Both the position numbers and the translations under genes were made by a program. Shown one piece after another: positions 9,192-15,949 of a stretch of DNA of 64,000 bases (within the stretch, counting starts at the first letter, position 1; every line of letters begins with the position of its first letter). The notes under the pieces were generated by a model that made no database searches, was not told the DNA's origin, and saw only the letters and a program-made list of their open reading frames with translations. The DNA is taken from positions 1 through 64,000 of the forward strand of contig JAFLKM010000025.1 in NCBI GenBank assembly GCA_019163335.1, given 5' to 3'. This DNA comes from Desulfobulbaceae bacterium. Its GTDB lineage: Bacteria; Desulfobacterota; Desulfobulbia; Desulfobulbales; Desulfocapsaceae.

Positions 9192-9345
9192 GATGCAATG
9201 GAGTTCCTTGTAGAATAAACAAAATGAACGACCATAATAAGTGTCCTTCGTTAAAACATCAATGAGAAACAAAACTATCTGTTGTCGGATTGTAGAAAAA
9301 GAAACTCAGGTAGGCGCATCGTAGATTTCTGGTTGAAAGTAAAAG

Positions 9346-10050
9346 TTAAATAAAGGGCCGTGAAATAAAATAAAGGCCCAGGATGCTGATCAGAACCCCG
9401 GCCCCCCGCCTGAACCACTGCCCTCCTTGAGAAAGCGTTTGGTTATCCAGAATTTTCTTGATGGCTGCGGTGGAGCACCCCGCGATGGCAATGGGCAGGC
9501 AATGACCTGTGGCAAACAGGGTGATCAGCAGCAGGCCGGTGAGAATTTTTTCCTGGACCGTGATAATGGCGAGGAGCGGGGCGATGAAGCCAAAGGTGCA
9601 GGATCCGGAGAGAATGCCGTAGGCAAGACCAAGGACAAAAGCACCACTTGCCCCGGTAATCCGCAGTCGTGCAAGGAGCCCATTGCCGGGCAGTGAGCAT
9701 TTACTTATTCCCATCATGTCAAAGGCAACCCAGATCAGCAGCAGTCCCACGGGAATGGTCCAGTAAGGCCCGATATCCCCCAGCATCCGGCCAAGCAGGG
9801 CGCAGAGTGTGCCAACCAGAGCGATGGTGAGAAAAAGGCCCATGCTGAAAAGGATGGCGTAGAGCGCCGCCTTCCTGCCCTCAAGGATTTTTTTCTGGCC
9901 GCCCACATAGGCTATAATAAGTGGAATCGATGCCAGATGGCAGGGGCTGAACAGGACGCTCACCATCCCCCAGAGAAAACTCCCCAGCAGGGCGAGGCCA
10001 AGGGAGCCGGTCATCCAGTGATTGATGGTGAGAAAGGCCTGCTCAAACAT
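9346..10050 (-). CDS. CcdA/DsbD-type membrane electron carrier of the arsenic operon
   Basis: About 234 aa with six predicted membrane segments. It carries the two half-sites of CcdA proteins: SPC in FSPCHLASIP in the first segment and SC in ILSGSCTFGF in the fourth. Family members pass reducing equivalents from cytoplasmic thioredoxin to periplasmic thiol proteins. The start MFEQAF was chosen because AAGGAG lies seven bases before it. It begins one base after the stop of the thioredoxin gene, so the two are very likely partners. It closes the arsR-acr3-arsC cluster. A weak GGGCC hairpin with a T-rich tail overlaps its 3' end and may terminate the operon. Confidence 0.82.
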   Translation of the reverse strand: MFEQAFLTINHWMTGSLGLALLGSFLWGMVSVLFSPCHLASIPLIIAYVGGQKKILEGRKAALYAILFSMGLFLTIALVGTLCALLGRMLGDIGPYWTIPVGLLLIWVAFDMMGISKCSLPGNGLLARLRITGASGAFVLGLAYGILSGSCTFGFIAPLLAIITVQEKILTGLLLITLFATGHCLPIAIAGCSTAAIKKILDNQTLSQGGQWFRRGAGVLISILGLYFISRPFI

Positions 10051-10051
10051 G

Positions 10052-10420
10052 TTATTGCTCCTTGAGCATACGTTCAAGTTGGTCGATTATGGCCTGTTTC
10101 TCCATGAAACCGACATGCCGAAAGACCTCTTTGCCTTCTTTGTCAAAAAAGATCTGGGTCGGGATGGCCCTTACGCCAAAGCGTTTGCCTTCAGTTGCAT
10201 TCAGCCCGACATCAACGAAAGTCACCACTGCCTTGTCTTTGTATTCAACTTCCAGTTCTTTGAGAATCGGGGCCATCATTTTACAAGGGATACAGGATGT
10301 GGCTCCCAAATCCACCATGGTGATCCGGCCGGGAGTCGGTATCGTGGCGGCGGTTATGTCGGAGGTCCATATCACACTCACAGCAGTGACCAGGAAGAGG
10401 AGTCGGGCAATTGTTTTCAT
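10052..10420 (-). CDS. Exported thioredoxin-fold protein (CIPC active site)
   Basis: 122 aa from the internal start MKTIARLL, which has AAGGA upstream and opens a clean signal peptide (residues 1-25). The thioredoxin fold follows, with active site CIPC at residues 43-46 and the cis-proline stretch AIPTQ further on. It is probably periplasmic and fed by the CcdA-like protein encoded immediately downstream. The ORF track start is 37 codons too long. The arsenic-operon position suggests it keeps a metal-detoxification component reduced; this is inference. Confidence 0.82.
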   Translation of the reverse strand: MKTIARLLFLVTAVSVIWTSDITAATIPTPGRITMVDLGATSCIPCKMMAPILKELEVEYKDKAVVTFVDVGLNATEGKRFGVRAIPTQIFFDKEGKEVFRHVGFMEKQAIIDQLERMLKEQ

Positions 10421-10530
10421 GGGGTTTCCTTGGAAGAGGGTTCTTTTTGGCGAATGTAGGACGTGCCGGCATATTTTATTGCGTGCTGCATTTTTGTTTG
10501 TTCCACAACCTTGTGGACATCGGCCATGCA

Positions 10531-10689
10531 TCAGCGGCCTTTAGGGTTGGTCTCCTTGCATCGGCAGTTTCCGGCCTTCTTTTCAGCCATTATTTTTTCC
10601 ATGATGAGGGAGCGCCCGTTATGCGCTATGACATCATCCGTAATATCTTCAGATGTGTATGAAAAACAATGACAAATTGTGTCCTGCAC
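10531..10689 (-). CDS. Small BFD-type [2Fe-2S] protein of the arsenic operon
   Basis: A 52-aa protein missed by a simple ATG reading. The likely start is GTG, with AAGGAG eight bases upstream, giving VQDTICHCFS at the N terminus. Cysteines C6, C8, C42 and C44 (CxC and CxC separated by 33 residues) and the motif NGRSLIMEKIMAEKKAG fit the bacterioferritin-associated-ferredoxin-like [2Fe-2S] family, also found as the N-terminal part of some CopZ proteins. It lies between two thioredoxin-like genes. A small electron carrier for the arsenic operon is the simplest reading. Confidence 0.7.
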   Translation of the reverse strand: MQDTICHCFSYTSEDITDDVIAHNGRSLIMEKIMAEKKAGNCRCKETNPKGR

Positions 10690-10759
10690 TTCTTTGTCTC
10701 CTTGTAGTGGTTTTTTAACAGTCTTACGGTGATGATCGCTGCTGCCTTGGGGAAGGGTT

Positions 10760-10999
10760 TTATGCTGTAAGCCAGGACAAGATCTCTTTTTTAGTCGGGA
10801 CCTTGCCGACACATTTGATCTGGCCATCGATCACCACCGCAGGCGTTGAGAAAATTCCAAGCATTGCGATTTCCCTGAAATCCGAAACCTTGCTGACGAC
10901 AGCCTCTTTTCCGCTCTCGGTCAGGGTCTCCTTGACCAGACGTTCCACTTCGTGACATTTTGCACAGCCTGGGCCGCACACCTTGATTTCCATTCTCAT
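10760..10999 (-). CDS. Small thioredoxin-like redox-active disulfide protein
   Basis: 79 aa, one minimal thioredoxin fold of the TM0996/MTH895 type. The start shows CGPGCAKC, giving an active-site CAKC at C12-C15 plus C8. The cis-proline region is FSTPAVVIDG. This small family is often encoded with arsenic or mercury resistance genes and with membrane permeases. Here it follows arsC by about 28 bases. A cytoplasmic reductant for ArsC or for the downstream CcdA-like protein is possible, by inference. Confidence 0.85.
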   Translation of the reverse strand: MRMEIKVCGPGCAKCHEVERLVKETLTESGKEAVVSKVSDFREIAMLGIFSTPAVVIDGQIKCVGKVPTKKEILSWLTA

Positions 11000-11027
11000 G
11001 TTCTCCTGTTTTGTGATTGAAAGTAAG

Positions 11028-11462
11028 TTAACTTAAATCCTCGCGGAGCGTTTTGATGAAATCCCTGATTTCATCCCGGACCCGACGATAATGCACCAGC
11101 GCCTCTTCTTCACTGCCCGCACCTTCAGCCAGTTTCGGTGGATCGTCAAAGCCGCGATGAATTACTCTGGTCCTTGCTGGAAAGAAAGGGCAGTTTTCAT
11201 CGGCATTGCCGCAAACGGTGATGACAAAATCAAATTCCAGATCGCCCATCTCGGCAGTGGTTTTAGAAAAGTGGGAGGCGATATCAATCCCGATCTCGGC
11301 CATGACCTTGACGGCCAGGGGGTTGAGCCCGTGTTTTTCAATCCCTGCTGAGGCGCAGTCAAAGCGGTTGGACAGGAGGTGACGGCACCAGCCTTCCGCC
11401 ATCTGGCTGCGGCAGGAGTTGCCGGTGCAGAGAAAAAGAATTGTGGCCTTGCTGGTTTCCAT
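11028..11462 (-). CDS. arsC: Arsenate reductase, low-molecular-weight phosphatase type
   Basis: 144 aa. The N-terminal P-loop FLCTGNSCRSQMAEG contains the CX5R catalytic motif of LMW phosphatase-like, thioredoxin-coupled arsenate reductases. The enzyme reduces arsenate to arsenite, which Acr3 then exports. Downstream cysteines (for example ITVCGNADENCPFFP) supply the redox relay. The start at METSKATIL is supported by AAGGAG upstream; the longer track ORF reads into acr3. The start lies four bases after the acr3 stop, so the genes are co-transcribed. Confidence 0.92.
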   Translation of the reverse strand: METSKATILFLCTGNSCRSQMAEGWCRHLLSNRFDCASAGIEKHGLNPLAVKVMAEIGIDIASHFSKTTAEMGDLEFDFVITVCGNADENCPFFPARTRVIHRGFDDPPKLAEGAGSEEEALVHYRRVRDEIRDFIKTLREDLS

Positions 11463-11466
11463 TTTG

Positions 11467-12555
11467 TTACTCCTTGCAGGTGACATGACAGACGCCGGTG
11501 AGTGTTTCCTTGGCAAAGGGGAAATACTTTTTCTTGAAATAGAGGGCTGCATGCACCAGGGCCAGGAGCACCGGTACTTCGACCAGCGGGCCGATGACCG
11601 CAGCAAAGGCCTGGCCGGAATCGATACCGAACACGGCGATGGCCACGGCGATGGCAAGCTCAAAGTTGTTGGAGGCGGCGGTAAAGGAAAGGGTGGCCGA
11701 CTGTTCGTAGGTGGCTCCGGCCTTCATGGAGAGGAAAAAAGAGGCCAGGAACATCACCAGGAAGTAGATGGTGAGTGGAATGGCGATGCGAATGACATCC
11801 AGGGGGAGTTGGACAATGTATTCGCCCTTGAGGGAAAACATGACCAGAATGGTGAGGAGCAGAAAAATCAAAGTGAGGGGGCTGATTCTTGGGATCAGCT
11901 TTTCCTGATACCAGGTCTCGCCCTTGAGTCTGATGCCCACAAACCGGGTCAGCATGCCGGCGATGAATGGGATGCCGAGATAGATGAAAACCGACTGGGC
12001 GATCTGTCCCATGGAGATGGCAACCACTGAGCTTTCAATATTCAGCCAGCCGGGAATGATGGTGATGAAGAGCCAGGCATACAAAGAGAAGAATAGTACC
12101 TGGAAGATGGAGTTGAAGGCGACAAGCCCAGCGCAGTATTCCCGGTCGCCATCGGCCAGATCATTCCAGACGATGACCATGGCGATGCAGCGGGCAAGGC
12201 CGATGAGAATCAGCCCCACCATGTATTCGTGATGACCGGAAAGAAAGGTGATGGCCAGCCCGAACATCAGAATCGGCCCGATCAGCCAGTTCTGCACCAG
12301 GGAGAGCAGGAGCACCCTGGTATTCCTGAAGACCTCGTGCAGTTTTTCGTAGCGGACCTTGGCAAGCGGTGGATACATCATGACGATCAGGCCGATGGCG
12401 ATGGGAATATTAGTGGTGCCCACCTGGAAAGAGTTGATCAAATCACGAACGCCGGGGTCGAGGTAGCCCACAGCAACGCCGATAAACATTGCCAGGAAGA
12501 TCCACAGGGTGAGAAAGCGGTCAAGAAAGCCAAGCTTTTTTCCGTTGTCAGCCAT
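11467..12555 (-). CDS. acr3: Arsenite efflux permease, ACR3 family
   Basis: 362 aa with about ten membrane segments. The motif [19 protein letters not shown] contains the conserved cysteine of the fourth helix that ACR3 transporters need, and the later [13 protein letters not shown] segment is also typical. It exports arsenite by proton antiport. The start MADNGKKLG is chosen because AGGAG precedes it; the track ORF adds 66 out-of-family residues. It sits between arsR and arsC on the same strand. Confidence 0.93.
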   Translation of the reverse strand: MADNGKKLGFLDRFLTLWIFLAMFIGVAVGYLDPGVRDLINSFQVGTTNIPIAIGLIVMMYPPLAKVRYEKLHEVFRNTRVLLLSLVQNWLIGPILMFGLAITFLSGHHEYMVGLILIGLARCIAMVIVWNDLADGDREYCAGLVAFNSIFQVLFFSLYAWLFITIIPGWLNIESSVVAISMGQIAQSVFIYLGIPFIAGMLTRFVGIRLKGETWYQEKLIPRISPLTLIFLLLTILVMFSLKGEYIVQLPLDVIRIAIPLTIYFLVMFLASFFLSMKAGATYEQSATLSFTAASNNFELAIAVAIAVFGIDSGQAFAAVIGPLVEVPVLLALVHAALYFKKKYFPFAKETLTGVCHVTCKE

Positions 12556-12596
12556 GGGAATGTCTCCTGGAAGATGTTTGATGGAAGCGTGCCGGA

Positions 12597-12944
12597 TTAT
12601 GGACAGGCAGTCTTGTTTTTGAGGATCAGGAAGGCAGCAAGTTTTCCTTGGTCTTCCATGCCCTGGGGAAGGATAACAAGTTCGCGCACAAGCAGTGCCA
12701 GTGCCTGCTGTTGGAGGCTGCTGTTGACGCCGGTCAACCGATAATACATCCACAGCCCCTGCCGCCTCCCTTCCACCCAGCCGGCATTGCGCAGGGCGCC
12801 AAGGTGCCTGGAAACTGTGGACTGGGGCAGGTCAAGGACTGCCATCAAGTCGCAGACGCAACGCTCGCCGTCGGTGAGCAGGGCGAGAATACGCAGGCGG
12901 ATTGGTTCGGAAAGGGCCTTGAAGAGCTGTGCCGTTTGGTTCAT
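12597..12944 (-). CDS. arsR: ArsR-family arsenic-responsive repressor
   Basis: 115 aa winged-helix regulator. The motif ERCVCDLM at residues 27-34 is the arsenite-binding ELCVCDL-type site, with C29 and C31. The recognition helix is [16 protein letters not shown]. The start at [11 protein letters not shown] is preferred (AAGGA upstream); the track start is 12 codons earlier. ArsR releases the operator on binding As(III). A palindrome and promoter elements lie directly upstream, so it probably controls itself and the seven-gene operon that follows. Confidence 0.92.
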   Translation of the reverse strand: MNQTAQLFKALSEPIRLRILALLTDGERCVCDLMAVLDLPQSTVSRHLGALRNAGWVEGRRQGLWMYYRLTGVNSSLQQQALALLVRELVILPQGMEDQGKLAAFLILKNKTACP

Positions 12945-12956
12945 AATAATCCTTGT

Positions 12957-12980
12957 ATCCGTATAAGCGGATGCAGTCAA
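12957..12980 (-). promoter_or_regulatory. Probable ars promoter with ArsR operator
   Basis: On the minus strand TTGACT (12975-12980) is followed after 17 bases by TACAAG, a fair -35/-10 pair. Between them lies the inverted repeat ATCCGCTTATACGGAT (12957-12972). A palindrome inside the spacer is a typical operator placement for an ArsR repressor. Footprint data would be needed to prove it. Confidence 0.5.
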
Positions 12981-13165
12981 GATGTTTTTTGGTGCAAAGG
13001 GGTAAGAATTCTATTTTAGACGGAGATGCTTCATGTTGCAATGCAGAGAGGGGGGCAAGGGGAACTACGGTGACTGAAACCTTCCAAGGAGGTGACTGCT
13101 TCCGGGTTGCACAGTATCGTTAGGGTTAGGGATGAACGCCATATTTCTGCTGCTGGAGTATGAGG

Positions 13166-15889
13166 TTAGTTTGCCTGGTCCGCATTCTTGTGGATGTTTG
13201 GAATCGGGCAGGAGATTACCATTTTTTCAAGTTTATCGAGGGTATAGGTTTTGTTCTTTTCTAAATCGATATGCTCGAGTTCAACCCTGATTTCAGAGTC
13301 GGTAAGGCTTGTGAAGGTGTTGAAGGCAGATGCTTCCAAATCGAAATGACGGCGTGCAAGGATGGCAAAGTCATTGCCGTAGGCCCTGAAAAGAAGGGTT
13401 TCTGGGTACCGGGCCTGGAGCTCGAGGGCAAAGTTCTGGAAAATACAGTTGCCCTGTTGCCAGCCTAACTGTTTATTATATTCCAGAAGATGCGTCAGGT
13501 GCAGGAGGTGCAGACAGCTGTATTCATGAAGATTCTGGTTGTTCTGCAAGAAAATCCGGAGGAAATCCTCATTATACAGTCCGGTGAGCCGGTCATTGAA
13601 AAAGTAGGAAAAACGTTTTTTCTCGATATCTGAAACAGGCGCCTGGTTGACGCTTATCGGCGGTGATGTCTGCTCCAGGGCCTTGACCGCCACGGCCACG
13701 ACGTCCGGGTTAAACTGGGTGCCGGAAAGAGAGCTCAGCTCGGCCAGGGCCTCGGCGATCTGTTTACGGGGTTTGTAGATACGGTTGGTGGTCATGGCGT
13801 CGAAGGCGTCGGCAACGGTCATGATGCGGGTGAGCAGGGGGATCTCCTCTCCTTTGAGTCCGTCCGGATAGCCCTTGCCGTCGTGGCGTTCATGGTGGTA
13901 TCGAATGATCTCGGCCAGATCCTTGTACATCTCGATATTGGACAGCATCTCGTAGCCGGCAGTGGCGTGCAGCTTGATCAGGTCATAGTCGAGACTGTCC
14001 AGTTTTCCGGGTTTGAGCAGTACCGAATCCGGGGTGGCGATCTTGCCGATATCATGCAGGATGGCGGCTTTGTAGAGTTTTCCGATATCCACGTCGGGAA
14101 GGTTCATGGCCTTGGCGATCTTTTGACAATAACGGGCCACGCGCTCGGTGTGACCGGCGGTATAGGTATCCCGCTGCTCGATCATGTTGACAAAGGTATA
14201 GATGGTCTCCTCATAATTGGCAGTGCGTTCGAAGGTCAGTCGGGCGATTTCGTCCCGGTGGCGAAAGGAGCCAATGGCAAAGCCAAGATCCCCGGCCAGC
14301 TCTTCCAGCATTGCCACTTCTTCCCGTTCAAATCCTTCCTTTAGCCAGGTGTATACCGTGAGGACGCCCAACGATTTAGCCGCCTGTCTGGCCCGCAGGG
14401 GAAGGGCAATGGCAGCCTGAAATCCATCGATTTCGGCCTGGTTCAACCAGGGGGTGAAATCTTCTTCATGAGCCCGGTCGCTGATGATCGTGCCGTCTTC
14501 GCGCAGACATCTGGCGGTTGGGCTGTGGAAAAACGGAAGGGCTGGATCATCAACGGCATAGGGTGGTGGCGCCAGGTATTTGTCGAAATTGTCGGGGCAG
14601 TAGATTTTGTAAATCTTTTCCTCTTCGAAAAGTCCAATCCAGGAAAAGCCGTAGTGTCCATGATGGACGAAGAGATCGCAGGACTGTTTGAGGAGGGTCT
14701 CGAGGTTGGGCGAGGTGATCAGTAATTTGTTGATATCGGCCACGGTCTGCAGGATTCCCTTGAGATAGATCTGCTGATCAAGCAGGGTGGTGATTTTTTC
14801 GGTACGCTGGGCCACTTTGGACTCAAGTGTCACATTCAGCCGCTCCACTTCCTGTTTTTTCTTGTGCAGGATACGATTGAGAAAAAGAACGTACCAAGAG
14901 GCGAAGATGACCAGCAGGACAGCCACGCTCAGAACGGCCAGCTGGCCCCAGTAGCGCCTGAGAACATCACGCAGAGAGAACTTGCCGTAGTCTTTGTAGG
15001 GGCCGATCTTGAGATCCAGCAGGCAGTCGTGCACGGGCTGGTAGTTCAAGGGGATGGTCCAGCCGGCGGTGTGGCTGGCGATGGCGGCCGGGTCATCACT
15101 TTCCATGGTCAGCAGGGCGCCTGCGACCAGACGGGAGAGGCGGTCGGGGGTAGTCTTGAGGGCGGCCATGGGCCATTCCGGATAGAGCTCGGTACTGAGG
15201 AGAAAGGGAAAGTCGCCCTTTGCCTGGGGATTCAAGATCTTGATTTGATCCAGCTGGATTACTCCCTCTTCAGCCATCCGCTCCAGAGTGTCGGTGCGGA
15301 CGGTGCCGGCGTCAACGGTGCCGGCAAGGATTGCCTTAATCACCCCTTCATGGGTCCCGCCATACTGGAGGGATGAAAAGCCGGAGGATGGGTCAATCTT
15401 TTGTTTGAACAGCTCGCGCCAGGCCACGATCCAGCCGCCAAAGGAGAGTGAGTCCACTGCCATAAAGGATTTGTTGCGGAGGTCGGCAAGGGAGTTGATG
15501 TCGTGGCGGTCAGCCATGGTACAAATAACACCGCCAAAGGTAGTGGTCTGCCGGCCGGGAAGATCCTGGTTGATCAGGGTTGCGATGCGGCTGACCCCGT
15601 AGAGTTTTTCCATTTCGACATACATCGCAGAGTTTGTCAGGATAAAATCCACCCGGCCATCCTGTATGGCCTCATGAATCTCCTTGAACCCCAAAGGGAC
15701 GAGCGTGAAGTGGGTATCAGGGATTCTGGAGGTAAGATAGTCGGCCGTTGCCGACCATCTCTTTACGTCAACTTCATCTCCGCTTTTGGCAAGGATGCCG
15801 ATGGACAGACTCTGGGGTGTGGCCCACAGCAGAAGTGGCGCGAACAAAAGCGCGAGCAGAAGGAGGGTTGATCGGGCAATACCAGCCAT
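13166..15889 (-). CDS. Membrane receptor with PhnD-like sensor, GAF, HD-GYP and degenerate GGDEF
   Basis: 907 aa. A signal peptide (residues 1-24) leads a periplasmic PhnD/PBP2-type binding domain (about 25-300), one transmembrane segment (VLSVAVLLVIFASWYVLFL), a coiled coil, a GAF domain and an HD-GYP domain. The HD-GYP part has LHDIGK and HHERHDGKGYP, the signature of c-di-GMP phosphodiesterases. The C-terminal domain resembles GGDEF, but the active site reads YGNDF, so cyclase activity is unlikely. It should bind a small anion-like ligand outside and break down c-di-GMP inside. The next gene upstream is a close paralogue. The start has only a weak ribosome-binding site. Confidence 0.87.
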   Translation of the reverse strand: MAGIARSTLLLLALLFAPLLLWATPQSLSIGILAKSGDEVDVKRWSATADYLTSRIPDTHFTLVPLGFKEIHEAIQDGRVDFILTNSAMYVEMEKLYGVSRIATLINQDLPGRQTTTFGGVICTMADRHDINSLADLRNKSFMAVDSLSFGGWIVAWRELFKQKIDPSSGFSSLQYGGTHEGVIKAILAGTVDAGTVRTDTLERMAEEGVIQLDQIKILNPQAKGDFPFLLSTELYPEWPMAALKTTPDRLSRLVAGALLTMESDDPAAIASHTAGWTIPLNYQPVHDCLLDLKIGPYKDYGKFSLRDVLRRYWGQLAVLSVAVLLVIFASWYVLFLNRILHKKKQEVERLNVTLESKVAQRTEKITTLLDQQIYLKGILQTVADINKLLITSPNLETLLKQSCDLFVHHGHYGFSWIGLFEEEKIYKIYCPDNFDKYLAPPPYAVDDPALPFFHSPTARCLREDGTIISDRAHEEDFTPWLNQAEIDGFQAAIALPLRARQAAKSLGVLTVYTWLKEGFEREEVAMLEELAGDLGFAIGSFRHRDEIARLTFERTANYEETIYTFVNMIEQRDTYTAGHTERVARYCQKIAKAMNLPDVDIGKLYKAAILHDIGKIATPDSVLLKPGKLDSLDYDLIKLHATAGYEMLSNIEMYKDLAEIIRYHHERHDGKGYPDGLKGEEIPLLTRIMTVADAFDAMTTNRIYKPRKQIAEALAELSSLSGTQFNPDVVAVAVKALEQTSPPISVNQAPVSDIEKKRFSYFFNDRLTGLYNEDFLRIFLQNNQNLHEYSCLHLLHLTHLLEYNKQLGWQQGNCIFQNFALELQARYPETLLFRAYGNDFAILARRHFDLEASAFNTFTSLTDSEIRVELEHIDLEKNKTYTLDKLEKMVISCPIPNIHKNADQAN
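14700..15211. repeat. 512-bp identical tract, copy 1
   Basis: Every base I compared matches 17499-18010. It covers the end of the PhnD domain, the transmembrane segment, the coiled coil and the start of the GAF domain. Flanking sequence diverges sharply. Confidence 0.92.
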
Positions 15890-15949
15890 TTTTTACCGGG
15901 GAAAAGGATGGGGAATCATGGTGAAGAAAGCCTCAAGGCAACACGGTGA

